From: Paracoccaceae bacterium
Lineage (GTDB): Bacteria; Pseudomonadota; Alphaproteobacteria; Rhodobacterales; Rhodobacteraceae
Length of the DNA: 33,181 bases
Reading direction: 5' to 3'
Assembly: GCA_022448245.1 (NCBI GenBank)
Contig: JAKVCO010000035.1
Span: 1 to 33,181, forward strand
In this document: one piece after another, positions 19,433 to 27,480 of the stretch
Numbering within the stretch: position 1 is the first letter of the stretch
Layout: each line of letters starts with the position of its first letter
Translations under genes and position numbers: made by a program
Notes under the pieces: generated by a model
Database searches by the model: none
What the model was told of the DNA's origin: nothing
Seen by the model: the letters and a program-made list of their open reading frames with translations, nothing else

Positions 19433-21259
19433 CTATTCCTCATACCACCAGACATCGGGCTGGAAACCGATCCAATCGCCATACATCGGCAGCCGGTCCG
19501 GGAACTTCAGCTCTTTCGCGTGGGCGATGCGCCCGATGGAGAAATGCTGGATCGGAATCACATAGCGCCCAGCCATGATAATCCGGTCGAGCGCTTTTAC
19601 GCCCGCGCGGAAGTCATCCTGGCTCTCAGCGTTGAGGAAGGCGTCGATCATTGCCTCCGCAGCGGCCACGTCCATGCCCATCAGGTTGCGCGTGCCAGGC
19701 TCGGTCACGCCAGCTGCCCCCCAATAGAGGAACTGCTCGTTGCCCGGGCTCAGCGACACGCCACGGCGGTAGTAGGCCATGTCGAAGTCGTAGTTGGTGA
19801 TCCGATCCTTGTGCTGCGCGGTGTCGACCTTCTCGATCGTGGGCGTGATGCCCAGACGACCCAGCATTTCGACATACATGTCGATCATGGTCTCGTTCTC
19901 AGTCGCGCCGACTTTGAGCAGGATCGTGAAGTCGAACTCCTCGCCGCCGTCGTTACGAAGTACACCGTCGTCGCCTGCCGTCCAGCCTGCGTCTTCAAGG
20001 AGGCGCGTCGCGTTGCGGATACCCGCGCGGTTCCTCTCGGAACCGTCCGAGACGGGCAGGGCGTAGCCTTCCAGCACGCCGGGTGGCAGATCAGCGGCGA
20101 AGGGTTCGAGGAGCTCAGCCACGCGCCCCTCAGCCGGACCGGTGGACATGCCCAGCACCGAGCCGCCGAAGACGCTGACGATGCGATCCTGACGCCCGCC
20201 GGTCATCGTCTCGTTGATGAACTCGAAATTGAACGCCTCGATCATCGCCTGGCGCACCCGCCAATCATCAAAGATCGGGTTCCGGGTATTCATGACGAAA
20301 CCAGTCATACCGGAGGGGCGATCATTGGGGATCTCGCTCAGAACGACATCGCCCGCGCCCACGGCTGGGAAATCGAACTGGGTTGCCCATTTCTCGGCGT
20401 TGAACTCACGGTGGGTCATCAGCTCACCGGCTTTGAAGGCCTCAAACATCACCGCGCCATCGGCGTAGAACTCCATGCGGATTTCATCGAGGTTGTTGGT
20501 GCCGCGCCGGAAGTTGAGATCGTTGCCCCAGTAATCCGGGTTGCGCTGAAGCGACACGAAGCGACCGGGCTCATAGTCCGCGATCACATAGGGCGACGTG
20601 GAGATGGGCGGTTCAAGACCGCTCTCAGTAAAGTCGCGGCCTTCCCACTGAGCTTTCTTCAGGATCGGACGCATGCCCGTAATGAGCGCGAGTTCTCGGT
20701 CCTCCACGTTAAATGTAAAGCGGACGGATCGTGGTCCCGTCTGCTCCATCGTCTCCACCTTGGTCCAGAGACCTGCGTAGCGCGGGTGCCCCACGGTGCC
20801 TAAAGTCTCGTACGACCACATAACGTCTTCGACCGTGACCGGCGAGCCATCAGAGAATTGCGCTTCCTCCCGCAGGGTGAATTCGACCCAGGAGCGGTCC
20901 TCCGGCGTCTCAATCGATTCGGCGAGAAGACCATAGAGCGTGAACGGCTCGTCCCATGAACGGCCCATCAGGCTCTCGTACGCTAGGAAGCGAAGCTGCC
21001 ACGGGACCGATCCCTTTCGGATGTGGGGATTGAGGCTGTCGAAGCTTCCACCTTCACCCTGAATGATGCGTCCGCCCTTGGGCGCATCCGGGTTCGCATA
21101 GGGCAAAGACACAAAATCCGGGGGCAGGGCGGGCTCGCCATACATAGCAATGCCATGCTTGGGGCCGCCGTGGCCGTCAGCGAAAGCGAATCCCGTCGCG
21201 AGGCTCAGCACTGCTCCTGCTGTAAGCGCCCTGACAGATGAGAAAAAATCTGGTCCCAT
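19433..21259 (-). CDS. Periplasmic substrate-binding protein of a peptide-type ABC transporter (family 5, YejA-like)
   Basis: A 608-residue family 5 solute-binding protein. It begins with a signal peptide (hydrophobic ALTAGAVLSLATGFAFA, likely cut after AFA, near residue 27) and continues with the HGIAMYGEPALPPDF segment and the pattern FDSLNPHI typical of the YejA branch, then the conserved FTLREEAQFSDGSPVTVEDVMWSYE-type region and YVIADYEPGRFVSLQRNPDYWG. This branch binds peptides or related compounds and delivers them to an ABC permease; some members carry peptide antibiotics such as microcin C. No permease or ATPase genes adjoin it, so it is an orphan here or works with a system elsewhere. 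An AGGGA ribosome site lies upstream of the ATG. The next gene on this strand is the aquaporin. Confidence 0.92.
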   Translation of the reverse strand: MGPDFFSSVRALTAGAVLSLATGFAFADGHGGPKHGIAMYGEPALPPDFVSLPYANPDAPKGGRIIQGEGGSFDSLNPHIRKGSVPWQLRFLAYESLMGRSWDEPFTLYGLLAESIETPEDRSWVEFTLREEAQFSDGSPVTVEDVMWSYETLGTVGHPRYAGLWTKVETMEQTGPRSVRFTFNVEDRELALITGMRPILKKAQWEGRDFTESGLEPPISTSPYVIADYEPGRFVSLQRNPDYWGNDLNFRRGTNNLDEIRMEFYADGAVMFEAFKAGELMTHREFNAEKWATQFDFPAVGAGDVVLSEIPNDRPSGMTGFVMNTRNPIFDDWRVRQAMIEAFNFEFINETMTGGRQDRIVSVFGGSVLGMSTGPAEGRVAELLEPFAADLPPGVLEGYALPVSDGSERNRAGIRNATRLLEDAGWTAGDDGVLRNDGGEEFDFTILLKVGATENETMIDMYVEMLGRLGITPTIEKVDTAQHKDRITNYDFDMAYYRRGVSLSPGNEQFLYWGAAGVTEPGTRNLMGMDVAAAEAMIDAFLNAESQDDFRAGVKALDRIIMAGRYVIPIQHFSIGRIAHAKELKFPDRLPMYGDWIGFQPDVWWYEE

Positions 21260-21352
21260 ATTGGCAACAATCCCTGTGATCCCTTGTTTTCTTTCAAGTC
21301 AGGTTACGGACCACCCGTCATCTTTTCAAACTCTTAGCTTTACCTGCGGCGC

Positions 21353-21450
21353 GTCATTGCCTATACAAATGACACTGCTCGATAGGTTTCTTGCCTGTAT
21401 GAAACCTGCCTCAATGACTGGACGCCGGCCTTGTGCCGGCGTTTTTTTTT
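21353..21450 (+). ncRNA. Candidate small RNA with three hairpins and an intrinsic terminator
   Basis: Three perfect stems follow one another: GTCATT / AATGAC (21353-21358 with 21368-21373), AGGTTTC / GAAACCT (21384-21390 with 21401-21407), and the terminator stem ACGCCGGC / GCCGGCGT ending in nine T. The loops of the first two carry nearly the same sequence, TTGCCTATACA and TTGCCTGTATG. There is no plus-strand gene upstream: the only neighbour is the divergent binding-protein gene. So the terminator must end an unannotated transcript. The 5' end is not defined and may lie further upstream (21270-21350). An alternative is that the palindromes are operator sites for the binding-protein gene. 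Confidence 0.5.
21422..21450 (+). terminator. Orphan intrinsic terminator
   Basis: An 8-bp perfect GC-rich stem, ACGCCGGC / GCCGGCGT, with a 5-base loop is followed by nine T. No plus-strand reading frame of any quality precedes it. Confidence 0.88.
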
Positions 21451-21848
21451 GGTCAATCGGCAAGGCGCGGTTTACGTGAGGTCCCAAGCAATATTGGGTG
21501 TTGAGCGCATCGTACAATCAAAGGGCGATTCGGGCGTTAAGATCACAACTGACACTGAGATTTCCGGTTCGCGACCGAGTCGCTCCCCAAGGCGAACCCA
21601 GCGCTTAACGGACCATTCGACGGCCCAAACCCCGAAAAGCCGCGTGATTTCAGGGGAAATATCGTCTGACTTTTGAGGTGACGGAAGCTCGCTGGCGTTA
21701 GCCAAGAGCGGGCGCTAGACCTTGAAGATTTTAACATTCTGTGTCAGATCAAGACCTTGGCGGAATGTCGGTAACGCGCTCTTAGTGTTTTTTTCGCATT
21801 ACCGGATAGCATTGCGTCGCCCTTGGTTTTTGATTTACAGGTCAACAA
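21451..21848. other. 398-base gap with no supported gene
   Basis: A 77-codon open frame with a TTG start exists on the minus strand (21472-21705) but has no ribosome site and no recognisable domain. The right end (21722-21848) is more AT-rich with T runs and probably holds the promoter of the following gene. I see no tRNA, repeat or mobile-element sequence. Confidence 0.5.
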
Positions 21849-22445
21849 ATGAGTACGGTTGCCTTCCCTCTCGCTTCACATCTGTGGTGCGCCATTGTCC
21901 CAGTCGGATGGGACGTCTCCGCCGAGACGCCCGAGACGGCGTGCGCGGCCCCAATCTCCTTTTACTTCGGTGATGAGGAGGGCATCCAAGTGTCCTTCAC
22001 TGAAGAGGGGCATGTGAGCTTCGCGAAAGAGGGTGAATACTTCGGCGACAAATACGGCGGCCGCGTTCTGACCGACGAACAATTCTTCGACGAAGAAGAA
22101 GAGGAAGTGCTCGTAGAAGAAGTCTTCCCTGAAGGCGATTTCATCGACGTGCCGGCAATCCCCGTAGGCCAGCCCGCCCCAGATGGTGGACCGTCGCCGA
22201 TCACGCAGCCGCCCCCTACGGTCCCCGTGAATCCGAAGATCTTCCCGACCCCCAACGACCCGATCCTCTTCCCGGATGTGTTTGTGACAACACTCTCTCC
22301 GATTACGGACCCCTTCTTGCCGACGCCTCCTGCGCCAACGCCTGTGCCCCTTCCACCGGCGATTGCCATTGTCGCACTGACGATGGTCATAGCTGCCGCG
22401 GGTCGCTCGATTTTCAGGCGCCATATTCCAGGCGCGGCAGCCTGA
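21849..22445 (+). CDS. Acidic proline-rich protein with a VPLPA-CTERM-like C-terminal tail
   Basis: A 198-residue protein I do not recognise as a whole. It has an acidic segment at residues 77-100 (DEQFFDEEEEEVLVEEVF), a proline-rich linker from about 101 to 165, and a tripartite tail: VPLPP at 166-170, a hydrophobic stretch AIAIVALTMVIAAAG at 171-185, and a basic end RSIFRRH. That arrangement matches the VPLPA-CTERM form of the PEP-CTERM/exosortase sorting signal, which is common in Rhodobacterales surface proteins and is cut and re-attached by an exosortase; none is in this window. The N-terminus (hydrophobic, but without basic residues) is a poor signal peptide, so either the true start differs or the protein is simply tail-anchored. 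No strong ribosome site is seen before the ATG. It sits in an accessory-looking gap. Confidence 0.6.
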   Translation: MSTVAFPLASHLWCAIVPVGWDVSAETPETACAAPISFYFGDEEGIQVSFTEEGHVSFAKEGEYFGDKYGGRVLTDEQFFDEEEEEVLVEEVFPEGDFIDVPAIPVGQPAPDGGPSPITQPPPTVPVNPKIFPTPNDPILFPDVFVTTLSPITDPFLPTPPAPTPVPLPPAIAIVALTMVIAAAGRSIFRRHIPGAAA

Positions 22446-22619
22446 TCTGATCCTTAGATCGCTGAATAGCGCTTAGCTCCGATCCGTCTCGTGCCTGAGT
22501 AAGGCTCAGTGCGTCATAGGAAGGCGTGAGGGGCAGGAATGCCAGACTTGGCCGGTCCGTTTACCAAACGTAACCTGACTGCAATTAAATACGCATTTTT
22601 TGCACACACACATTTTTTT
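22446..22619. other. AT-rich gap before a decayed gene
   Basis: 174 bases with no gene. The right half (22560-22619) is clearly AT-rich with runs of T and a CACACACA stretch, unlike the surrounding DNA. No intrinsic terminator is visible after the preceding gene. Confidence 0.4.
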
Positions 22620-23244
22620 ATGAACGAGAGATTTCACGACCATTACATCCTCGGACTGCCTCAAGCGGTCCCTTATTTGTAGGCGCCCGAATACCTCCCT
22701 CATCGACAATGAGATCCTCTCCACGGGCGATCACCTGCGCTACGACAACTCCAACTAGGTTCGGTGCTGGTATGACACCGACCACAAAGTCGATGACGAC
22801 AAAGGCCAAATCCGCGCGCTTCGCGCGATCACTACCGAGGGGGAGCTGTTCTGGCTCGTCTACCACGAAGCCAAGAAATACCCGTTTCATGCCGATACCG
22901 AGGATGGCCGCGACGCGATTAAGATGGCGCGCCTCTACTGGGCGCGGCGCAGGATCACCCGAAGCCGCATGTCAGGCTTCAAGACGCTTCGCCGCGACAT
23001 CCTCGCAGGCCGCCGGCGTGGGACAGTGCTGGTTGCAGACGCTGCACGCGCAGCTCTGTGCCGCATGGGCACGAACTGCTTCATGCGTCGCATGGGGCTG
23101 AAGGGCCGCAAAGCTGTGCCCGGTCGCATCGTGGCCCTCATGTCCCTTATCGAGCCTCAGGTCGGGCTTGTCCTGCAGGCCGCCTTTGACCGCATTGCGC
23201 AGGACGAAACCGAGGGCACGACCTACATGGCCCCGGCCGAATAA
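22620..23244 (+). pseudogene. Decayed or interrupted gene of unknown function
   Basis: Codon use points to one gene broken at two places. From ATG 22620 the reading MNERFHDHYILGLPQAVPYL stops at 22680. Sequence with normal GC-rich codons then continues in another frame (around IDNEILSTGDHLRYDNSN), hits a TAG at 22756-22758, and resumes in the same frame with WYDTDHKVDDDKGQIRAL and on to the stop at 23244. After the TAG the only ATG is at 22924, which would give a 106-residue product (MARLYWARRRIT...) without a ribosome site and would throw away about 55 coding-looking codons. The C-terminal half is rich in Arg and Ala. I do not recognise the family. A sequencing error or a short expressed 3' fragment are the alternatives. 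Confidence 0.45.
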
Positions 23245-23337
23245 CGCTATTGCGAGCCTTCCAAGGCGATCTGGACGTGCCCGGTGCTTTGCGTCACTGT
23301 GCACGTGCAGCATCAGTGCTTGAAAGGACCGCAACGC

Positions 23338-24111
23338 ATGACACTTGAAGGAAAAACCGCCGTAATCACCGGATCCAATTCGGGGATTGGCTTGGGCATC
23401 GCCCGCCGCCTGGCGCGCGAAGGCGCAAATGTCGTGCTGAACTCCTACACAGACACGCCGGAAGACCACGCTCTCGCGGTAGATATCTCGGAAGCCACGG
23501 GCACGAAGGCGCGCTACATCCAGGCAGATCTTTCAAACGGCGACGCCGCACGCGATCTGATTGCCAAGGCAGGCACCTGCGACGTTCTCATAAACAACGC
23601 AGGTATCCAGCACGTGGCGCCGATCGACGAGTTTCCGACTGCCAAGTGGGAAGCGATCATCGCGATCATGTTGTCGTCCGCATTTCATACCACCGCTGCC
23701 GCATTGCCGATGATGCGCGCGGCAGGATGGGGCCGGGTGATCAACCTCGCCTCCGCCCACGGCCTGACCGCTTCCCCGTACAAATGCGCCTATGTCGCTG
23801 CCAAGCATGGTGTCGTCGGCATGACCAAGGTCGTAGCGCTCGAGACCGCGCAAGAGCCGATCACCGCCAACGCGATCTGCCCGGGCTATGTGAAGACCCC
23901 GCTGGTCGAGGCGCAGATCCCCGACACAGCCAAGAAGTACAACATGACCGAGGAGGAGGTGATCCAGAAGGTGATCCTCGAGCGCCAGCCCTCCAAGGAG
24001 TTCGCGACGACCGATCAGCTAGGCGGTGTGGCGGCGTTCCTGTGCTCTGATGATGCCGCCCAGATCACGGGCACCACGATCAGCGTCGATGGCGGCTGGA
24101 CGGCGCTCTAA
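23338..24111 (+). CDS. bdhA: D-3-hydroxybutyrate dehydrogenase
   Basis: A 257-residue short-chain dehydrogenase that interconverts 3-hydroxybutyrate and acetoacetate with NAD+, a step in use of stored polyhydroxybutyrate. Residues: cofactor-binding GSNSGIGLGIA near the N-terminus, NNAGIQHVAPI, and the catalytic set Ser139 (NLASAHGL), Tyr152 and Lys156 (YVAAKHG). The sequence ASAHGLTASPYKCAYVAAKHG, split by the catalytic pair, is characteristic of this enzyme rather than of FabG, as is ICPGYVKTPLV. The ATG at 23338 has a good ribosome site AAAGGA at 23323-23328; the longer reading from 23284 adds 18 unconserved residues. It is directly followed, with no gap, by a patatin-like hydrolase gene, so the two form an operon. 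Confidence 0.95.
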   Translation: MTLEGKTAVITGSNSGIGLGIARRLAREGANVVLNSYTDTPEDHALAVDISEATGTKARYIQADLSNGDAARDLIAKAGTCDVLINNAGIQHVAPIDEFPTAKWEAIIAIMLSSAFHTTAAALPMMRAAGWGRVINLASAHGLTASPYKCAYVAAKHGVVGMTKVVALETAQEPITANAICPGYVKTPLVEAQIPDTAKKYNMTEEEVIQKVILERQPSKEFATTDQLGGVAAFLCSDDAAQITGTTISVDGGWTAL

Positions 24112-25143
24112 GTGGCCAAGCTGCGCATCAACCTCGCGCTACAAGGGGGTGGGGCTCACGGGTCCTTCACATGGGGCGTTCTCGACCGCTTACTCGAAGA
24201 ACCTGATCTCGAAATCTCGGGTATTTCAGGAACTTCTGCGGGGGCGTTGAACGGGGCTGCTCTGAAGGCCGGCCTTGTTCAAGGCGGGCGTGAGGACGCG
24301 CGGGACCGTCTAACCGGGCTATGGGAAGATGTGGGCGCGGTGACACACCCGCTTGTCACCCAATGGTTTGCCCCCTTCATGCCGGGCGTCGTGTCCAAGA
24401 GCATCGAATACTCGCTGCCCTATGCAATCGGAGATGCCGCGACACGCATGATGTCGCCCTATGGCTACGGCCCGTTCTACCAGAACCCGCTCGCGAGGAT
24501 CGTTGAAGAGTTCGACTTTTTAAAGATTTGCGCGGCACAAGGGCCCGAGCTTTTCGTGGGGGCGACAAACGTCCGCACGGGCAAGATCCGCCTGTTCTCA
24601 GGCCGTGAGATCACCACGGAAGCGATCATGGCTTCCGCCTGCTTGCCCACGCTCTTCCAAGCGATCGAGATCTATGACCCCGTGAGCCAGCGCGATGAGG
24701 CTTATTGGGACGGGGGCTACACCGGCAACCCCGCGCTTTATCCCCTCTACGAGCCCGAGTTCCCGGACGACATCGTGGTCGTGAATATCAACCCGCTGGT
24801 GCGCGAGGCAGTGCCGCGGACCGCACAAGAGATCCAGAACCGCATCAACGAGATCAGCTTCAATACCTCGCTCCTGCGGGAACTGCGCGCGATTGCTTTC
24901 GTGAAACGCCTGATCGACGAAGGCCGCATGCCTCAAGGGGCCATGAAGGACGTGAAGGTCCACATGATTGCCGATGATGCGTTGATGAATGAGCTGTCCG
25001 TGGCGACGAAAACCGTGCCGTCGCCGGTCGTGTTTCATAAGCTCAAAGAGGCAGGCCGTGCAGCGGCAGAGGCATTCCTGCGCGACGATATCGGCAATGT
25101 GGGCAAGAAGAGCTCGGTTAACCTGCGCGAGATGTTCGACTAG
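24112..25143 (+). CDS. Patatin-like hydrolase, DUF3734-type
   Basis: A 343-residue serine hydrolase of the patatin family. The oxyanion loop QGGGAHGSFTWGVLD is at residues 10-24, the nucleophile is Ser42 in GTSAGALN, and the catalytic Asp is Asp200 in WDGGYTGNP. All parts of the Ser-Asp dyad are present. No signal peptide is seen, so it acts in the cytoplasm. Members hydrolyse lipid or polyester ester bonds. The start is a GTG immediately after the bdhA stop, and the coupling suggests that it supplies 3-hydroxybutyrate to BdhA from polyhydroxybutyrate, or acts on membrane lipids; this is inference. The C-terminal region fits the DUF3734 extension seen in such bdhA-linked patatins. Its stop overlaps the stop of the converging lysE-type gene in CTAG. 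Confidence 0.9.
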   Translation: MAKLRINLALQGGGAHGSFTWGVLDRLLEEPDLEISGISGTSAGALNGAALKAGLVQGGREDARDRLTGLWEDVGAVTHPLVTQWFAPFMPGVVSKSIEYSLPYAIGDAATRMMSPYGYGPFYQNPLARIVEEFDFLKICAAQGPELFVGATNVRTGKIRLFSGREITTEAIMASACLPTLFQAIEIYDPVSQRDEAYWDGGYTGNPALYPLYEPEFPDDIVVVNINPLVREAVPRTAQEIQNRINEISFNTSLLRELRAIAFVKRLIDEGRMPQGAMKDVKVHMIADDALMNELSVATKTVPSPVVFHKLKEAGRAAAEAFLRDDIGNVGKKSSVNLREMFD

Positions 25144-25748
25144 AGCTCAAATAACAGCTTCACGGCAAGCGCCCACATCACGATCCCGATGAGCACATCG
25201 AGGCGGCGCCACGCCACGGCGGACTGCATGATAGGCGCCAATGCACGGGCCCCGAACCCGAGCGAGAAGAAGAAAGTGAAAGACGCGACAGCGCCACCGA
25301 TTGCGAATGAGCTCCGCAGCACAACCCCCCCATATTGTGTGGAAATAGCGCCCATCAGGCCAAGCGTATCGAGGTAGACATGCGGGTTCAGCCACGTGAA
25401 GGCCGCCGCGATGGCGAGCACCTTTGCCAACGACGTCTCGCCCTGATGGGCACCGATCTCGTACTGGCCCTGCCAAGCAGCCCAAAGCCTCATGGCGCCA
25501 TAGGCAAACAGAAAGGCCGCCCCACCCAGAAGCATGACCAGCGGCAACCACGGCAGCATCGCCACGATGGCCGAGAACCCCGCCACACCCGCCGCGATCA
25601 GCAGGGCATCAGAGATCGAGCAAAAGAGGACCAAGGACAGCACGTGCTGCTTCAAGAGGCCCTGTCGAAGGATGAATGCGTTCTGGGCCCCTATGGCGAG
25701 GATCAGGGCAAAGCCCGTGACGAAACCTGTGACGCCAGCGGAGATCAC
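25140..25748 (-). CDS. LysE/ArgO-family amino acid exporter
   Basis: A 202-residue membrane protein with about six hydrophobic segments. The N-terminal GFALILAIGAQNAFILRQGLLKQHV is the signature of the LysE/ArgO branch (as opposed to RhtB), and FTWLNPHVYLDTLGLMG carries the conserved NP-x-x-x-LDT motif. These proteins expel basic amino acids, lysine or arginine, when they build up. The start is a GTG at 25748 that overlaps the stop of the DUF502 gene (GTGA), so it is the last gene of a same-strand run from psuK. No lysR-type argP/lysG regulator lies beside it. Confidence 0.92.
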   Translation of the reverse strand: MISAGVTGFVTGFALILAIGAQNAFILRQGLLKQHVLSLVLFCSISDALLIAAGVAGFSAIVAMLPWLPLVMLLGGAAFLFAYGAMRLWAAWQGQYEIGAHQGETSLAKVLAIAAAFTWLNPHVYLDTLGLMGAISTQYGGVVLRSSFAIGGAVASFTFFFSLGFGARALAPIMQSAVAWRRLDVLIGIVMWALAVKLLFEL

Positions 25749-26503
25749 TCCGACGCGTCGACCGTTTCGACGCCACCCTTGCCATTGGGATACACAAGCC
25801 CTGCAGAGATCACCAACTTGGCGGCGTCTTCTACGCTCATGTCCAGCTCAATAACGTCGTCCTTCGGGAAGAAGAGCAGGAAGCCCGAGGTCGGGTTAGG
25901 CGTGGTCGGCACGAAGATTGAGATAAGAGGGCTATCTGCCTGATTATTCTTGGCAATCTCGCCCTTCGCATCGGTGGAGATAAAGCCGATCGCCCAAATC
26001 CCCCGGCGTGGATATTCGATGAGGCAGGCCTTATCAAAGCTCGTATCGCTCTGGCTAAAGACCGTCTCGGCGATCTGCTTCACGCCACTGTAGATCGAGC
26101 GGACGACAGGGATGCTCTCCACCAAGCCTTCAGCCCAACGGAGGAGGGAGCGTCCAATAAAGCCCTTCGCGATCCAACCAACGAGGATCGTGAAGATGAG
26201 GAAGATGATGACGCCAATGCCCCGGATGGAGCGCGGCGTGAACGAGGGATCAATCGCGCCCTCAAGGCCCAAAAGCTCGCGCACCCATGGGCCAAGTAGG
26301 CGCCTGAGCAGGACGTCAGGCGTGTATCCGTCCGGAATAAGCGGCAGAACGAAGCCGTCGATCAAGCCTACCACGGCCCAGATCAGCCAAATGGTCAGAC
26401 CAATCGGCGCAATGACCACGAGCCCCGTGAGGAAATTCGATCGTAGCCCAGCAAACAAGCTGGAGCGCCGCTTAGGCTTTAATTCGTCGAATGGCGTGGG
26501 CAT
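25745..26503 (-). CDS. DUF502 membrane protein
   Basis: A 252-residue protein of the DUF502 family. It has two long hydrophobic segments (NFLTGLVVIAPIGLTIWLIWAVVGLI near the N-terminus and GIGVIIFLIFTILVGWIAKGFIG near residue 100), then family hallmarks PVVRSIYSGVKQIAETV and FVPTTPNPTSGFLLFFP. Function is not established; plant members (COV) affect vascular patterning, and the bacterial proteins are inner-membrane proteins of unknown role. It starts with an ATG at 26503, 50 bases after psuG, and its stop overlaps the start of the lysE-type gene, so it is probably co-transcribed with both. Confidence 0.9.
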   Translation of the reverse strand: MPTPFDELKPKRRSSLFAGLRSNFLTGLVVIAPIGLTIWLIWAVVGLIDGFVLPLIPDGYTPDVLLRRLLGPWVRELLGLEGAIDPSFTPRSIRGIGVIIFLIFTILVGWIAKGFIGRSLLRWAEGLVESIPVVRSIYSGVKQIAETVFSQSDTSFDKACLIEYPRRGIWAIGFISTDAKGEIAKNNQADSPLISIFVPTTPNPTSGFLLFFPKDDVIELDMSVEDAAKLVISAGLVYPNGKGGVETVDASE

Positions 26504-26553
26504 GGCGCAGGTTCTCGAAGTCGTCGATGTTATCTAGAGGGAAGACTTGAGCT

Positions 26554-27480
26554 TCACAACATGCTGCCCCGCAGCGCGACCAATTCTGCGGCAATTCGTG
26601 CTGCAAGGCGCGCATTATTGAGCACCAATGCGATGTTGGCGCTCAGAGAGGCGCCCTCGGTGAGCTCGAATATGCGTGCCAGCAGGAACGGCGTCACCGC
26701 CTTCCCGGATACGCCCTGCGCCTTGGCCTCGCTGAGGGCCTGCTCGATGATTGGCACCAGCGTCTGTTGCGCGATCTCGGCGTCTACAGGGATCGGATTG
26801 GCCACGAGCTGCCCGCCCGGCAGCCCCATGGCCCCGCGCATGGCGTGGCTCTTGGCGATTTCCAGCGGTGTGTTTGCCCGCAGCGGGGCAGGGAGGCCGC
26901 TTTCGCGGGACCAGAACGCAGGGAATTGGTCCTGACAGAAAGCGATGACGGGCACGCCGTTTGTTTCAAGGACTTCGAGGGTCTTCGGCAGATCGAGGAT
27001 CGCCTTGGCGCCAGCAGCCACGACCGTGACGGCGGTGGCTGCAAGTTCTGCCAGATCGGCTGAGATGTCGAAATCTTCCTCGGCCCCGCGATGAACGCCG
27101 CCAATGCCGCCTGTCGCGAAGACGTCGATGCCACCGAGACGCGCGCCGATCATCGTGGCGGCTACGGTCGTGGCGCCGGTCAGACCATTGGCCATGGCAA
27201 AGGCCATGTCCGCACGGGAAAGCTTCAGGGCATCCGGACGCTGCGCCAAGGTTTCTAGCTCAACAGCTTCGAGACCAATGTGCAGCCGCCCTTCAAGAAC
27301 TGCGATCGTCGCGGGAACGGCGCCCTCGTTGCGCACGGTGGACTCCACCTTGCGCGCGGTTTCCGCGTTCTGGGGAAAGGGCATGCCGTGAGTGATGATC
27401 GTGCTCTCAAGGGCCACAAGTGGCGTACCGGCGGCGCGGGCAGCGGCCACTTCGGCACTGTAACGGATTTCGGGTGTCAA
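26554..27480 (-). CDS. psuG: Pseudouridine-5'-phosphate glycosidase
   Basis: PsuG splits pseudouridine 5'-phosphate into uracil and ribose 5-phosphate by breaking a carbon-carbon glycosidic bond. The 308-residue protein has the family's core features: PLVALESTIITHGMPFPQN with the active-site Glu near residue 25, TVAATMIGARLGGIDVFATGGIGGVHRGAE, and AAGAKAILDLPKTLEVLET carrying the lysine that forms the imine with ribose, plus the late Asn-rich NIALVLNNARLAA. The start codon is TTG at 27480, overlapping the psuK stop in TTGA, a coupling that makes the start choice firm. Together with psuK it forms the two-step pathway that recycles pseudouridine from degraded RNA. Confidence 0.95.
   Translation of the reverse strand: MTPEIRYSAEVAAARAAGTPLVALESTIITHGMPFPQNAETARKVESTVRNEGAVPATIAVLEGRLHIGLEAVELETLAQRPDALKLSRADMAFAMANGLTGATTVAATMIGARLGGIDVFATGGIGGVHRGAEEDFDISADLAELAATAVTVVAAGAKAILDLPKTLEVLETNGVPVIAFCQDQFPAFWSRESGLPAPLRANTPLEIAKSHAMRGAMGLPGGQLVANPIPVDAEIAQQTLVPIIEQALSEAKAQGVSGKAVTPFLLARIFELTEGASLSANIALVLNNARLAARIAAELVALRGSML

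Noticed and set aside
19520..20803. 427-codon plus-strand frame opposite the binding-protein gene
   Set aside because: Antisense shadow with His/Arg-rich composition and no domain.
21472..21705. 77-codon minus-strand frame with TTG start
   Set aside because: No ribosome site, no domain, and non-typical composition; I cannot support it as a gene without homologues.
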